Shown: positions 42,477 through 53,426 of the stretch, one piece after another
Numbering within the stretch: the stretch's first letter is position 1
How the letters are laid out: each line of letters opens with the position of its first letter
Assembly: GCA_012960315.1 (NCBI GenBank)
Contig: DUBN01000016.1
Coordinates: 74,553-138,552 of the forward strand
Length of the DNA: 64,000 bases
Direction of reading: 5' to 3'
Origin: Acidimicrobiia bacterium
Lineage (GTDB): Bacteria > Actinomycetota > Acidimicrobiia > Acidimicrobiales > Poriferisodalaceae
Notes under the pieces: model-generated
Seen by the model: the letters and a program-made list of their open reading frames with translations, nothing else
Database searches by the model: none
What the model was told of the DNA's origin: nothing
Program-made: the position numbers and the translations under genes

Positions 42477-44537
42477 GTGAGTTCTGATCCACGACTGTCA
42501 CCCACTGCGGCCCACCCCTTTCGGGTCGTCTCAGATTTCTCGCCAGCGGGAGATCAACCGAACGCGGTGGAACGGCTTGCAGAAGGCGTGGAAGCAGGAC
42601 ATCGTTTCCAAACTCTGCTCGGTATAACCGGGTCAGGAAAAAGCGCAACGATCGCATGGACTATAGAAAAAGTTCAACGACCCACGCTTGTCCTCGCGCC
42701 TAACAAATCTTTGGCAGCACAGTTAGCGAACGAGTTTCGGGAATTTTTCCCTGATAACCGAGTCGAATATTTCGTGTCTTACTACGACTACTACCAGCCA
42801 GAGGCCTACATGCCGACCTCGGACACTTACATAGAAAAGGATTCCTCGGTCAACGACGAGATCGATCGGCTTCGCCACTCAGCCACCGCTGCACTCCTCA
42901 CGCGCCGAGACGTGATAGTCGTTGCTTCAGTGTCAGCGATCTATGGTCTGGGTCCGCCAGAGGCTTACCTGAAACACATGTTGTATCTACGCGCGGGAGA
43001 GACGCATGATCAGCGCGAGGTCCTGGGTCGACTAATCGATATGCAATATGAACGAAACGACTTGAATCTGACGCGCGGAAAATTTCGGGTGAGGGGTGAC
43101 ACTCTCGAGATACATCCAGCGTATGAAGAGTTCGTAGTTCGTATCGAGTTGTTCGGCGATGACATTGAACGAATAACTAAAATCGACACCGTGACGGGGG
43201 AGCGGCTAGCCGAGCTCGAGGAAGTGACCGTATTTCCGGCAAGTCATTACGTCACCGATACAGACACGATCCATCGGGCTATGAAAGACATCGAAGACGA
43301 ACTGCAACAACGGCTCGCATTATTCGAATCTGAAAACAAACTGCTGGAAGCGCAGCGCCTGAGAATGCGGACCGAATATGACCTGGAGATGATGCAGGAA
43401 GTCGGATACTGCAATGGCATCGAAAACTACTCAATGCATCTAGACGGCAGAACGTTCGACGAGCCCCCATACACTCTCCTCGACTTCTTTCCGGATGACT
43501 ACCTATTAGTAATTGACGAAAGTCATGTAGCGGTTCCCCAGCTCCACGGCCAGTACTCAGGTGACCGATCTCGAAAAGACACCTTGGTAGAGCACGGCTT
43601 CCGGCTTCCGTCAGCACGCGACAACCGACCACTGCGGTTTGAAGAAGTGATGGAACGACTCAATCAGGTCGTATTTTTATCAGCCACCCCAAGCGATTTT
43701 GAAATCAAGGTAAGCGATCAAGTAGTCGAGCAAATCATTCGTCCAACCGGTCTCATTGACCCAGAGGTGTTGGTTAAACCAACGCGCGGCCAGATTGACG
43801 ACTTGATTGACCAGATCGAGGTGACGGTCGGACGTGGCGACCGAGTCTTAGTGACCACCTTGACTAAGAAGATGTCGGAAGATTTAACGGATTACCTACT
43901 CGAACTCGGAGTCAAGGTCCGATATTTACACAGCGAAATTGACACGATTGAACGCATCGAGATTTTGCGCGACTTGCGTCTTGGTGAATTTGACGTACTG
44001 GTAGGGATCAACCTGTTACGCGAAGGATTGGACTTACCTGAAGTTTCGTTAGTCGCAATTCTCGACGCGGACAAAGAGGGGTTTCTCCGGAGCCAAACTT
44101 CACTGATTCAAACGATTGGACGGGCAGCGCGAAATGTGGATGGCCAAGTCATCATGTATGCCGACAACGTCACGAAGTCAATGCGTAGAGCTATCGATGA
44201 AACCAATCGCCGCCGCGGGCTGCAACAGTCATACAACGCTGATCACGGAATCGACCCTCAGACAATTCGGAAGGCCGTTACGGATATTTTGCTGGTACTT
44301 CGTGGTCGAGAAACGGGTGCACCTGTTCCTGAGAAGTTGGTTTCACGTCACGCACTCGCTGAGAAACAAGCCAGAAAGGACTTAGCCGAACTCCCCGAAG
44401 ATGACCTCCATCGACTCATCTATTCGCTTGAACTGGAAATGCAGGAAGCGGCGGAAGATTTGCGTTTCGAATACGCGGCGAGGCTGCGAGATGAAATTCG
44501 AGAACTTCGCCGCGACTTGCGTGACGCGACGAGTTGA
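42477..44537 (+). CDS. uvrB: Excinuclease ABC subunit B
   Basis: 686-aa damage-verifying helicase of nucleotide-excision repair. Motifs: [15 protein letters not shown] (Walker A), the beta-hairpin [27 protein letters not shown] (Walker B), [28 protein letters not shown] and [11 protein letters not shown]-terminal UVR domain ([20 protein letters not shown]) for UvrC contact. Full length. It precedes mscR and uvrA. Confidence 0.97.
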   Translation: MSSDPRLSPTAAHPFRVVSDFSPAGDQPNAVERLAEGVEAGHRFQTLLGITGSGKSATIAWTIEKVQRPTLVLAPNKSLAAQLANEFREFFPDNRVEYFVSYYDYYQPEAYMPTSDTYIEKDSSVNDEIDRLRHSATAALLTRRDVIVVASVSAIYGLGPPEAYLKHMLYLRAGETHDQREVLGRLIDMQYERNDLNLTRGKFRVRGDTLEIHPAYEEFVVRIELFGDDIERITKIDTVTGERLAELEEVTVFPASHYVTDTDTIHRAMKDIEDELQQRLALFESENKLLEAQRLRMRTEYDLEMMQEVGYCNGIENYSMHLDGRTFDEPPYTLLDFFPDDYLLVIDESHVAVPQLHGQYSGDRSRKDTLVEHGFRLPSARDNRPLRFEEVMERLNQVVFLSATPSDFEIKVSDQVVEQIIRPTGLIDPEVLVKPTRGQIDDLIDQIEVTVGRGDRVLVTTLTKKMSEDLTDYLLELGVKVRYLHSEIDTIERIEILRDLRLGEFDVLVGINLLREGLDLPEVSLVAILDADKEGFLRSQTSLIQTIGRAARNVDGQVIMYADNVTKSMRRAIDETNRRRGLQQSYNADHGIDPQTIRKAVTDILLVLRGRETGAPVPEKLVSRHALAEKQARKDLAELPEDDLHRLIYSLELEMQEAAEDLRFEYAARLRDEIRELRRDLRDATS

Positions 44538-44597
44538 CACTTCGGGGTTGTTTCGGGCAGAACGTCGCTGAAGGGCAAACCTTGCGGCTAGTTTCCC

Positions 44598-44626
44598 TTG
44601 ACAGTCGAATTGAAAATTAATTTAAA
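44598..44626 (+). promoter_or_regulatory. Canonical promoter of mscR
   Basis: Perfect -35 TTGACA (44598-44603), a 17-bp AT-rich spacer and -10 TTTAAA (44621-44626, or TTAAAT one base on). It is the only near-consensus two-box promoter I saw. The gene behind it has a leader with a GGGGAAGAGGGG ribosome-binding site, in contrast to the leaderless neighbours. Confidence 0.6.
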
Positions 44627-44653
44627 TCAGGCTCGGGGAAGAGGGGTGCAGCA

Positions 44654-45745
44654 ATGCCACATGACGTGCGCGGGGTCGTGGCCAAAACAAAGGGCGAAGC
44701 CGTTTCGGTTGAAACGATTCACATTCCGGACCCCGGACCAGGCGAGGTCGTTGTAGATGTTCAAGCCTGCGGGGTCTGCCACACCGACCTTCACTATCGA
44801 GAGGGTGCCATCAACGATGATTTTCCCTTCTTGCTCGGGCATGAAGCTGCGGGGATCGTCTCACAAATCGGGGCCGGCGTTACGAACCTCAACGAAGGGG
44901 ATTTCGTCATATTGAACTGGCGTGCCGTGTGTGGGGAATGCCGCAGCTGCCTTCGAGGAAAACCTGAATATTGTTTTTCTACTCACAACGCGCAACAGAA
45001 GATGACCGTCGGAGGCATCGAACTGAGTCCGGCGCTAGGTATCGGTGCCTTCGCTGAAAAAACATTGGTAGCAGCCGGCCAAGCAACGAAAGTCAGCGAT
45101 GCCGTTGAACCTGAGGTCGCGGGCTTGATCGGTTGTGGGGTCATGGCGGGGCTAGGCGCTGCTTTAAACACTGGCGGAGTTACTCGCGGTGACAGCGTTG
45201 CTGTGTGGGGTTGCGGTGGGGTAGGAGACGCTGCAATCGAGGGATCGCGTATCGCAGGTGCCCATACCATCATCGCAATAGATCTTGATCAACGGAAACT
45301 TGACTGGGCAAAAGAGTTCGGGGCAACCCACACGATTAATTCCTCCGATATGGATACAGCACAAGTAATTGAAGCAGTGCAAAGCCTTACCGGGGGGAAC
45401 GGAGTCGACGTAGCCATCGAAGCGATAGGGCTTCCAGCGACGTATGAGCAGGCGTTTTATTCGCGAGACCTCGCTGGAACAGTGGTCCTCGTTGGAGTCC
45501 CAAGCCCCGAAATGCGCATTGATTTGCCCCTCATCGAAGTGTTTGGACGCGGTGGGGCGTTAAAAAGTTGTTGGTACGGCGATTGCCTCCCCACACGCGA
45601 TTTCCCGATGTTGATTGATCTATACCTGCAAGGACGACTTCAGCTCGACCGCTTTGTCTCTGAAAAAATAACGATCGAAGAAGTCGAAAATGCCTTTCTT
45701 AAAATGGAACGCGGGGAAGTGCTTCGTTCTGTCGTCATTATTTGA
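44654..45745 (+). CDS. mscR: S-(hydroxymethyl)mycothiol dehydrogenase
   Basis: Zinc- and NAD-dependent dehydrogenase, 363 aa, that oxidises the formaldehyde adduct of mycothiol (also called AdhE2/MD-FalDH). Nearly the whole sequence follows my memory of the family: [18 protein letters not shown] (catalytic zinc Cys), [29 protein letters not shown] (structural zinc), [30 protein letters not shown] (NAD) and [16 protein letters not shown]. Lies between uvrB and uvrA with a canonical promoter. Fits with mshD at 3217. Confidence 0.92.
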   Translation: MPHDVRGVVAKTKGEAVSVETIHIPDPGPGEVVVDVQACGVCHTDLHYREGAINDDFPFLLGHEAAGIVSQIGAGVTNLNEGDFVILNWRAVCGECRSCLRGKPEYCFSTHNAQQKMTVGGIELSPALGIGAFAEKTLVAAGQATKVSDAVEPEVAGLIGCGVMAGLGAALNTGGVTRGDSVAVWGCGGVGDAAIEGSRIAGAHTIIAIDLDQRKLDWAKEFGATHTINSSDMDTAQVIEAVQSLTGGNGVDVAIEAIGLPATYEQAFYSRDLAGTVVLVGVPSPEMRIDLPLIEVFGRGGALKSCWYGDCLPTRDFPMLIDLYLQGRLQLDRFVSEKITIEEVENAFLKMERGEVLRSVVII

Positions 45746-45787
45746 ATCAGCTTGATGCCCCACCCCGTTTCCCCCCAGGACCCGGGA

Positions 45788-45793
45788 TAGGCT
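45788..45793 (+). promoter_or_regulatory. -10 box (TAGGCT) of uvrA
   Basis: TAGGCT ends 9 nt before the ATG at 45803; leader of at most a few bases. Confidence 0.35.
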
Positions 45794-45802
45794 CCGACGA
45801 CA

Positions 45803-48652
45803 ATGGGAGATCAACTAATCGTTCGTGGCGCACGGGAGAACAACCTGCGCGATGTCGATGTTGAGCTGCCAAGAGACAAGCTGATTGTTTTCACCGGCAT
45901 ATCAGGAAGCGGTAAATCTTCGTTAGCTTTCGACACAATCTACGCTGAAGGGCAGCGGCGGTATGTGGAATCGTTGTCTGCCTACGCTCGACAGTTTCTC
46001 GGTCAAATGGACAAGCCCGATGTCGATTTCCTCGAAGGTCTTTCGCCCGCCATATCCATTGATCAAAAAAGTGCGAGCCGTAACCCCCGCTCTACCGTAG
46101 GAACAATCACCGAGGTCTACGACTACTTGCGATTGCTATACGCCCGGGTAGGAGTGCAGCACGACCCGGAGACTGGCGAAATAGTCCAAAGACAAACTCC
46201 TCAAGAAATTGTCGACCGTATTATCGAAAAAGCTGCCAATGGGCGTTTTCAAGTACTGGCACCCATCGTCCGAGGCCGTAAAGGCGAATACCACACGCTG
46301 CTCTCAGACTTAGCTGCGCAAGGATACGCGAGAGCGCGTGTCGACGGTGAAGTCGTCGACCTTGGTGGCGAAGAGATTCTTCTCGAAGAGCGGTTGGAGC
46401 GCTACGTCAATCACGACATCGAGGTGATAGTTGACCGGCTAGTAATAAGGGAAGGAATTGAACAACGGCTTACCGAATCAGTTGAGGCTGCTCTGGCTCT
46501 AGCAGATGGTCACATCTGGATTGAGTTGCTAACAGATGACGGTGATGCGGAACTCGTCACATTTAGTCAGCATTTGTTCTCACCGAGTAGTGGTCGTTCG
46601 TTTGATGATCTAGCCCCGAGAAACTTTTCGTTTAACTCGCCCTACGGGGCATGCGCTACGTGTGACGGCTTAGGGACTCGATTCGAAGTCGACCCAGAGT
46701 TAATAGTTCCCAATCCTGATCTAACGATCGAAGAAGGAGCGATAGCTCCGTTCGCTACAGGTGCTAGTCGCTGGTATGGCCGTCTCTTACGTGCCACAGG
46801 TGAGGAATTCGACATCCCGATCGATCGTTCATGGTCGAAACTCACCGCAAAGCAACGAAAACTCCTTTTGTACGGCAGCCCCCAAAATCGCAAGTTTACG
46901 GTTCGCTACCGAAACCGTTACGGCCGAAGCCGTAGCTACACAACACATTGGGAAGGCGTCATCTCAACCCTTCAGCGCCGCCATTCAGATACCGATAGCG
47001 ATCATTCGCGTGATCGGATCGAGGGCTACATGCGTGAGGTTCCATGCGGGACCTGTGAAGGAGCTCGACTCAACGAAGTTTCGCTGGCAGTTCGCGTCGC
47101 TGGACACAGCATTGACCAAATGTGTTCAGTTTCTATTGGCGAGGCTGCAAAAATTATTGACGGGTTGGTGTTGAACGATCGAGAACGCATCATCGCGCAA
47201 CCGATTGTTAAAGAAATCGACGCACGGCTGAATTTCTTACTTGACGTAGGCCTCGACTATTTGTCCTTGAACAGATCCGCGGCAACTCTTGCTGGCGGGG
47301 AAGCGCAACGCATCCGGCTCGCAAGCCAGATCGGTAGCGGCTTAGAAGGCGTTCTGTACGTTCTCGATGAACCCTCCATTGGGTTACATCAACGAGACAA
47401 TCGGCGCTTGATAGAGACACTGCAGCATCTTCGTGACTTGGGGAACACAGTTTTGGTCGTTGAACACGACAAGGAAACCATCATCGAATCTGATTGGGTG
47501 GTTGACATAGGACCCGGTGCCGGTGAACACGGTGGCGAAATTATCTATAGCGGTCCAGTTGCAGGACTTGGGAAATCCAAAGGGTCGTTAACGGGGGAGT
47601 ACCTGACGGGAGTTCGCTGCATTGAGGTCCCAGCATCTCGTAGACAACCGCTGGAACAGACACTGGTAGTTCGCGGCGCGCGAGAAAATAACCTGCGCTC
47701 TATCGATGTCGAGATACCTCTGGGCTGTTTCGTGGCCGTTACGGGCGTATCAGGGTCAGGTAAAAGCACGCTAATTAACGAGATTCTTCGCAAGTCTTTG
47801 ATGCAACGAATCTACAAATCTAAAGAAGTGCCGGGCTTACACACATCACTCGACGGCTGGGAGGCCTTGGACAAGGTGATTGATATCGATCAGTCTCCGA
47901 TCGGCAGGACTCCCAGATCAAACCCAGCAACATACACAGGTGCATTTGACAACATTCGCAAGCTTTTCGCGGCGACAAACGAAGCGAAAATCCGAGGCTA
48001 TTTACCAGGACGGTTCAGCTTCAACGTCAAGGGCGGAAGATGTGAAGCGTGCTCAGGCGATGGCACCATAAAGATCGAAATGCATTTCTTACCCGACGTC
48101 TACGTGCCGTGTGAGTTATGCCGAGGAGCGCGTTACAACCGCGAGACGTTAGAGGTCAGATTCAAAGGGAAGACGATCTCCGATGTTCTTCACATGTCCT
48201 GCGAAGAGGCCTTGGAGTTCTTTTCTGCTCAACCGCCCATCGCACGTCACATGCAGACCCTTGTGGATGTGGGGTTGGGTTACATCCGGTTGGGGCAACC
48301 AGCTACCACCTTGTCTGGAGGTGAAGCTCAGCGAGTAAAACTCTCCAGTGAACTGTCTAAGCGGCCTACCGGACACACGATTTATATTCTTGATGAACCC
48401 ACGACTGGTTTACATTTTGAAGATATCCGACGGTTGTTGGCAGTGCTTAGCCGCCTAGTCGATCAAGGCAACACAGTTGTCGTGATCGAACACAACCTCG
48501 ACGTCATTAAGACCGCGGACTGGATTATTGATATGGGACCCGAAGGTGGGGACGGGGGCGGTTTAGTTATAGCGAGTGGAACCCCAGAGAACGTCGTTAA
48601 AACGCCTGAGAGTCACACTGGGCGATACTTAGGGCCGCTTCTAACGGGCTGA
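45803..48652 (+). CDS. uvrA: Excinuclease ABC subunit A
   Basis: 949-aa damage-sensing ABC ATPase. Two ATPase halves: [14 protein letters not shown] and [14 protein letters not shown] (Walker A), [16 protein letters not shown] and [15 protein letters not shown] (signatures). Zinc modules: CATCDGLG with [10 protein letters not shown] in the first half, and CEACSGDGT with [10 protein letters not shown] in the second. Full length. uvrC follows 29 bp later with its own -10 box. Confidence 0.98.
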   Translation: MGDQLIVRGARENNLRDVDVELPRDKLIVFTGISGSGKSSLAFDTIYAEGQRRYVESLSAYARQFLGQMDKPDVDFLEGLSPAISIDQKSASRNPRSTVGTITEVYDYLRLLYARVGVQHDPETGEIVQRQTPQEIVDRIIEKAANGRFQVLAPIVRGRKGEYHTLLSDLAAQGYARARVDGEVVDLGGEEILLEERLERYVNHDIEVIVDRLVIREGIEQRLTESVEAALALADGHIWIELLTDDGDAELVTFSQHLFSPSSGRSFDDLAPRNFSFNSPYGACATCDGLGTRFEVDPELIVPNPDLTIEEGAIAPFATGASRWYGRLLRATGEEFDIPIDRSWSKLTAKQRKLLLYGSPQNRKFTVRYRNRYGRSRSYTTHWEGVISTLQRRHSDTDSDHSRDRIEGYMREVPCGTCEGARLNEVSLAVRVAGHSIDQMCSVSIGEAAKIIDGLVLNDRERIIAQPIVKEIDARLNFLLDVGLDYLSLNRSAATLAGGEAQRIRLASQIGSGLEGVLYVLDEPSIGLHQRDNRRLIETLQHLRDLGNTVLVVEHDKETIIESDWVVDIGPGAGEHGGEIIYSGPVAGLGKSKGSLTGEYLTGVRCIEVPASRRQPLEQTLVVRGARENNLRSIDVEIPLGCFVAVTGVSGSGKSTLINEILRKSLMQRIYKSKEVPGLHTSLDGWEALDKVIDIDQSPIGRTPRSNPATYTGAFDNIRKLFAATNEAKIRGYLPGRFSFNVKGGRCEACSGDGTIKIEMHFLPDVYVPCELCRGARYNRETLEVRFKGKTISDVLHMSCEEALEFFSAQPPIARHMQTLVDVGLGYIRLGQPATTLSGGEAQRVKLSSELSKRPTGHTIYILDEPTTGLHFEDIRRLLAVLSRLVDQGNTVVVIEHNLDVIKTADWIIDMGPEGGDGGGLVIASGTPENVVKTPESHTGRYLGPLLTG

Positions 48653-48669
48653 GTGTGCCGCCGGCCGCA

Positions 48670-48675
48670 TAGCCT
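48670..48675 (+). promoter_or_regulatory. -10 box (TAGCCT) of leaderless uvrC
   Basis: TAGCCT ends 6 nt before the ATG at 48682; no ribosome-binding site. Identical box and spacing to rapZ. Confidence 0.5.
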
Positions 48676-48681
48676 TCCTGC

Positions 48682-50541
48682 ATGCCTTTGCGCCCTGAGC
48701 CCGGCTCAGTCCCTGACCTTCCAGGGAGTTACCAATTCAAAGACCGCGATGGTCGGATCATTTACGTCGGAAAGGCTAAGAGTCTGAGGAATCGCCTCAA
48801 TAGTTATTTTCAAGACTCTCGAAATCTTCACCCGCGAACTGTGCAGATGATAGCGACAGCCACTTCTGTGGAATGGATCGAAGTTTCGACTGAAGTGGAT
48901 GCCCTGATGCTCGAATACAGCCTCATTCAGCGCCACCAACCGCGTTTCAACATCCGTCTTCGAGATGACAAGTCTTACCCATTTTTGTCAGTCACTCTTC
49001 GAGATGAATGGCCGCGAGCGATGGTCATGCGCGGAAAACGAAAGCGAGGAAACCGATATTTCGGACCGTTCGGACACGCCCATGCAATTCGAGACACCCT
49101 TGATCTCTTGTTACGGACGTTTCCGATTCGCACATGTAGTGACAACAAGATGGCAGAGCATCGAGCACTTGGGAGGCCTTGTCTGCTCTTCCACATCGAA
49201 CAGTGCGCTGGACCTTGTGTAGGCGAAGTTTCAGAGGAGGAGTACGAGCGATTGGTTCGAGACCTCCTCCGGTTTTTGGAGGGACACACTGAAGATGTCG
49301 TCCAAGACCTTACGGATCGTATGCACGTCGCAAGTAACGAACTTGAGTTTGAGCTGGCCGCGAGGTTGCGCGACCGCTTATCCAACGTAGAGAAAGCAAT
49401 TGAGAAACAACAGATTGCTGGCACCAGGAATGAGGATTTTGATGTCATCGGGGTTCACGATGACGAATTAGAGGCTTCAGTGCAGGTGTTCTATGTCAGG
49501 AAAGGACGCGTCATGGGGCAACGAGGCTTCATCGTCGACAAAGTGGAGGACGTCACCCACCCAGACCTCATGGCTCGAGTTATCGAAGATCTATACCACG
49601 ATGAAAACCCGATCGGAATGCCAAAGAATGTCTTTGTCTCGGGGTTACCTGAGAAGCAAGCGCTTTATGAAGAATGGCTGAGCGCTCAACGCGGGTCACC
49701 AGTAGAAATTCGTGTCCCACAACGGGGGGACAAGCGAGCACTTCATGAAACGGTGACCAAAAATGCACGCGAGTCTTTTGGGCGCCACCGACTTAAACGC
49801 GGCAGCGACCACAACAGCCGAGCCAGGGCCTTAGAAGAGTTGCAACGCTATCTCGATCTACCGAACGCGCCATTACGTATCGAGTGTTACGACATGAGTC
49901 ACCTGCAAGGCACGGACTACGTCGGTTCGATGGTCGTGCTGGAGGATGCGCTACCTCGCAAAAGCGAGTATCGGCGATTCAAAATTCGAGATGTTCCCGG
50001 AAACGACGACTTCGCTGCGATGGAGGAGGTCCTCTCGAGGCGCCTGAAAAAATATGTAGAGGAAAGAGAGTCACCATCGGATGAACCTGGCAAATTCGCT
50101 TACCCACCTCAACTGATCGTGGTCGACGGTGGTAAAGGGCAACTCGGAGTAGCTCAACGAGTTCTGACCTCCCTTGGATTAGACCAAGAAATTCCTGTCG
50201 TAGCGCTAGCCAAACAATTCGAAGAGGTATTCGTTCCCGGGAAAAGCGACCCGGTCCATCTTCCCCGTGGTTCTGAGGCGCTGTATTTACTTCAACGAGT
50301 TCGTGACGAAAGTCATCGCTTTGCCATCGCATATCACCGTCAACTGAGGAACAAACGGATGACACGAAGCGTCCTCGACGGAATCACCGGTCTCGGTGAC
50401 GTCCGCCGCCGGCGGTTAGTTAAAGAATTCGGTGGCGTGAGGAAAGTGCGGCAGGCTTCATTGGATGACCTGCAGGCATTGAGTTGGCTACCTAACAACG
50501 TGGCTGTGGCAGTGCATGAACGCACTCAGGGGCGGGCCTGA
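48682..50541 (+). CDS. uvrC: Excinuclease ABC subunit C
   Basis: 619-aa dual-incision nuclease. N-terminal GIY-YIG domain (LPGSYQFKDRDGRIIYVGKA; 3' cut), central UVR motif near residue 205-240 (ELEFELAARLRDRLSNVEKA), C-terminal RNase H-like domain (RIECYDMSHLQGTDYVGSM and LIVVDGGKGQLGVA; 5' cut), and tandem helix-hairpin-helix (LDGITGLGDVRRRRLVKEFG). With uvrB and uvrA this completes the excision set in one 8-kb stretch. Converges on the helicase gene. Confidence 0.97.
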   Translation: MPLRPEPGSVPDLPGSYQFKDRDGRIIYVGKAKSLRNRLNSYFQDSRNLHPRTVQMIATATSVEWIEVSTEVDALMLEYSLIQRHQPRFNIRLRDDKSYPFLSVTLRDEWPRAMVMRGKRKRGNRYFGPFGHAHAIRDTLDLLLRTFPIRTCSDNKMAEHRALGRPCLLFHIEQCAGPCVGEVSEEEYERLVRDLLRFLEGHTEDVVQDLTDRMHVASNELEFELAARLRDRLSNVEKAIEKQQIAGTRNEDFDVIGVHDDELEASVQVFYVRKGRVMGQRGFIVDKVEDVTHPDLMARVIEDLYHDENPIGMPKNVFVSGLPEKQALYEEWLSAQRGSPVEIRVPQRGDKRALHETVTKNARESFGRHRLKRGSDHNSRARALEELQRYLDLPNAPLRIECYDMSHLQGTDYVGSMVVLEDALPRKSEYRRFKIRDVPGNDDFAAMEEVLSRRLKKYVEERESPSDEPGKFAYPPQLIVVDGGKGQLGVAQRVLTSLGLDQEIPVVALAKQFEEVFVPGKSDPVHLPRGSEALYLLQRVRDESHRFAIAYHRQLRNKRMTRSVLDGITGLGDVRRRRLVKEFGGVRKVRQASLDDLQALSWLPNNVAVAVHERTQGRA

Positions 50542-50648
50542 TAAGTGTCGACAATGGACAGTCCTTGGCCCTAAACATTTGTTTCGTCGTCTGTTTGGGT
50601 TGTGTGAACGTTGACCGCGACGATGCCAGAAATCTATTCACTGATGGG

Positions 50649-52352
50649 CTACCACAGACAACTACATTCGACAGTGGCTTCCAGAGCCTTCCATCTGAAT
50701 GGGGTCGGCTCTGAAGCAGCACCGCAGCCGGTACAGCGAAGCACAAAGTCTGGACCCACTTTGCTCATTGTGACTGGCTGCTCACCTGTCGATAACCGAG
50801 CTTCCTTCTTTGCAGAAACTTTTTGCCTTGATATTTCAGGTAAATCCAACACTTCGAAGTCTAAGTACAACGGTTCGGTGGCTGCTGAAGGGTCATTTTG
50901 CCAAGCTTCTGTGTGATCGTCGGTCTCTTCGGACCATCCGAGGAAACTCAACCACGCGTATCTGTCAATTGCATCGAGGTCTTTAGGTAGTGCGCTGACC
51001 GAAGTCATCGGACCGATTTTCTGTGGCGTGGGCGGCTCATCTGGCCCGGAATAGTTCAAAAATAACCCAAGTTCATCTTGCTGGCCTATTCCGAAAAGCC
51101 GCGATGATTCGCTGATGGTTTCTATTTCCTCCATGAATCCGTCGCGCTCAGATGCTGTTGGGTCTTCTAAGGTGTCGCTGGCATAGAGCACTACGAATCG
51201 CGCTCCGACGCCACGTTGCTTGCGGCGAAGGATTCGGCCCATGCGCTGAATCATCTGGCGACGCGTGCGGCTAGCGTTAACAACAATGCCGAGATTCGCA
51301 TCGGGGACATCGATGCCTTCGTCCAGGACTCGCGGGGCAGCTACCGCGTCGAGTTTTCCGTCTCGTAGGTCCGTTAATATTGTCTCGCGTTCCGAACGCG
51401 CAGTATCCCCCGTAATAATTTCAATACTCAACAACGGGTCTAACCGGTTGATGGCATGATTCGCTGCCTTAATCGTTTGTGTAAAAATCAAGGTTCCTGA
51501 AGCATCGAGAATTACGGGAGCGAAGTTGGAGAGAACTTCGTATTTCGATCGGCTAGTGGCAACGATCTCGCGTCGCTTTGAAAAGGCATCAAGATAGGTC
51601 GTGGCGGCTTTCCCATTAGGTCCGGCATCGTTGTCCGACAGGTAGGCCACAGCGGCTAAAAAGGCACCGAATGGATCCTGGGGCATGTCAGGGATACTTC
51701 GCAGGACCTGCCGGGAGGCGACCAGGGCTGTTTCTGTCTGGTCGTATTCAGTTCGCTCCTCCGCTGCAAGGGGTACCGCGACGAAGGCAACTCTTGGCTG
51801 CGCACAAACGCCATCAGAAATGGCCTGCCCAAAGTCGTATCGGTAGCAAACACCCCCAAAGTAAGGCACAAGTGTTTTCTCAACTGCATCGTCAGAACGT
51901 TCCAACGTGGCAGTCAGTCCTAATCGTTCTTGGTATTCATGAATCAACGATTTTCGCAGGGTCGCGCCGCCGAATCCGTGACATTCGTCGGCAATGATCA
52001 GGCCACCAAGGTCTCCCGGAGGAAGTGGCTTCTTCGAGCTAGCTGAATGTCGGGTTGTTACGAGCACATCGCAGTCGTTAGCTCTGTCGCTAAAACTGTC
52101 GCCTAAACGACCGATGACACAATGAGGTAACGCGTCTTTGAGACTCGCGGACCATTGCTCCATCAGAACACGACTCGGAACAACGACTAACACAAACAAC
52201 CCACGTCGGTGGGCATCGGCCGCTGCCTGTATCGCGACGTTTGTTTTCCCGGCTCCAGTAACGGCCTCGATGATGCCGCGACGGCCACATCGGAGCCAGC
52301 TCGTCAACGCCTGCAGCTGCCATCTATACAAAAAATGTTGGGACTTGTTCAT
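50649..52352 (-). CDS. Superfamily II DNA/RNA helicase (XPB/RadD-like)
   Basis: 567 aa. YRWQLQALTSWL (Q-like), EAVTGAGKTNVAIQ (Walker A), VVVPSRVLMEQW, IIADECHGFGG (DECH), LGLTATLERSDD (motif III), TLIFTQTIKAANHAI, LDEGIDVPDANLGIV and QRMGRILRRKQRG. A C-terminal domain after residue 410 ends in a CTGCG...CSC zinc-like cluster. The set matches the XPB/SSL2-type repair helicases often found in actinobacteria. Its nearness to uvrC hints at DNA repair, which is inference. ATG 52352 is preferred to 52478. Confidence 0.85.
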   Translation of the reverse strand: MNKSQHFLYRWQLQALTSWLRCGRRGIIEAVTGAGKTNVAIQAAADAHRRGLFVLVVVPSRVLMEQWSASLKDALPHCVIGRLGDSFSDRANDCDVLVTTRHSASSKKPLPPGDLGGLIIADECHGFGGATLRKSLIHEYQERLGLTATLERSDDAVEKTLVPYFGGVCYRYDFGQAISDGVCAQPRVAFVAVPLAAEERTEYDQTETALVASRQVLRSIPDMPQDPFGAFLAAVAYLSDNDAGPNGKAATTYLDAFSKRREIVATSRSKYEVLSNFAPVILDASGTLIFTQTIKAANHAINRLDPLLSIEIITGDTARSERETILTDLRDGKLDAVAAPRVLDEGIDVPDANLGIVVNASRTRRQMIQRMGRILRRKQRGVGARFVVLYASDTLEDPTASERDGFMEEIETISESSRLFGIGQQDELGLFLNYSGPDEPPTPQKIGPMTSVSALPKDLDAIDRYAWLSFLGWSEETDDHTEAWQNDPSAATEPLYLDFEVLDLPEISRQKVSAKKEARLSTGEQPVTMSKVGPDFVLRCTGCGAASEPTPFRWKALEATVECSCLW

Positions 52353-52671
52353 GGACCTATCTGCGCGGAGACACTGAAGGGAAAGGATTTGCTGCCGTAC
52401 CAAAAATGGTACGCAGTGGCGGGCGCAAACACTCAATGCTTGGTAGATACCTGCAGAAGAAAATTGGCAGGCAATCAATGCGAAATGCCGGCCTGGGTGT
52501 GGGTGGGTAGCAATGTTTCACCCATTTTCGCTCGGCAGTTCCTCTACCCACACCGAGTTTTCTTATCGAGATGGCTGTACAGATTTGAATCTGCTGTCAT
52601 TCTTGGTGAACGATGCTGTTGATCGATTTGTACACCCGAATTCCGGATGTGACTTACTCGCGAGGAAAAGC
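52353..52671. other. Divergent intergenic region, no gene seen
   Basis: 319-bp gap between the helicase and the methyltransferase. It holds an inverted repeat GTGGGTAG (52503-52510) / CTACCCAC (52544-52551) with a 33-nt loop, of unknown meaning. An ORF reading from 52513 runs into the methyltransferase frame but does not look like protein. Confidence 0.45.
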
Positions 52672-53394
52672 GTGACAGGAAAGCTGTGGGAGACCCACGC
52701 CGACTGGTGGCAGAAAGGCTTTACAGACGGCGCGGATCCAGAGTACGAGGAGCAGATACTGCCGTTGGCCGTAGACCTCCTTAAGGGCTTTGACCGGATT
52801 CTTGATGTTGGCTGTGGGGAAGGACAAATAACGCGGCGCCTCAACATGGCGAGCTCTCAGATCTTGGGAATCGACGCTACGTGGGCACAAGTTTCCGAAG
52901 CTGCTGCTCGATCAAACGATGAGAATTATGTCCGAGCCTCAGCCGACGCCATTCCTTTTAAAAACGACGTATTCGATGCGGCCATAGCGTGCCTGGTCTT
53001 TGAACATATTGTCGAGATGGAAGACGCAATTCGAGAGGTTGCGCGGGTGTTGCGTCCGGCTGGGCGCTTTGTGCTCATGCTAAACCACCCGCTTTTGCAG
53101 ACCCCGGGCAGCGGGTGGGTTGATGATCACATGGCAGACCCGCCCGATCAATATTGGCGGATTGGTGATTACTTAATTGAGCAAGAAACGGTTGAGGAAG
53201 TTGAGTTGGGTGTTCACATTCCCTTTGTTCACCGACCGCTCAACATTTACGTAAATACTCTTTCAGAGAACGGGCTCATAGTAGAGCGAATGCTGGAACC
53301 TTCACCACCTGAGGGGTTCACCGAGCGACACGAGTCCTATGCCGCAGCGGCGTTTATTCCGAGGCTGCTAGTGCTGATCTGTCGCAGAGGTTAA
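52672..53394 (+). CDS. Class I SAM-dependent methyltransferase
   Basis: 240 aa, UbiE/COQ5-like fold: ILDVGCGEGQITRRL (SAM loop), ILGIDATWAQV, ADAIPFKNDVFDAAI, EHIVEMEDAIREVARVLRPAGRFV. The remaining C-terminal half, with PPDQYWRIGDYL and VPFVHRPLNIYVN-like text, resembles SAM methyltransferases of unknown substrate in actinobacteria. GTG 52672 has GAGGAAAAGC upstream; the longer reading from 52513 is not supported. Confidence 0.85.
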   Translation: MTGKLWETHADWWQKGFTDGADPEYEEQILPLAVDLLKGFDRILDVGCGEGQITRRLNMASSQILGIDATWAQVSEAAARSNDENYVRASADAIPFKNDVFDAAIACLVFEHIVEMEDAIREVARVLRPAGRFVLMLNHPLLQTPGSGWVDDHMADPPDQYWRIGDYLIEQETVEEVELGVHIPFVHRPLNIYVNTLSENGLIVERMLEPSPPEGFTERHESYAAAAFIPRLLVLICRRG

Positions 53395-53414
53395 GAAGTC
53401 CCGAAGTCTCCACG

Positions 53415-53420
53415 TAGCCT
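53415..53420 (+). promoter_or_regulatory. -10 box (TAGCCT) of leaderless rapZ
   Basis: TAGCCT ends 6 nt before the ATG at 53427. A TTAGGA sits directly against the ATG, too close for a ribosome-binding site. Confidence 0.5.
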
Positions 53421-53426
53421 TTAGGA

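Noticed and set aside
52503..52551. Inverted repeat with 33-nt loop as an RNA element
   Set aside because: Stem of 8 bp with a long loop is weak and no coding or conserved context supports it.
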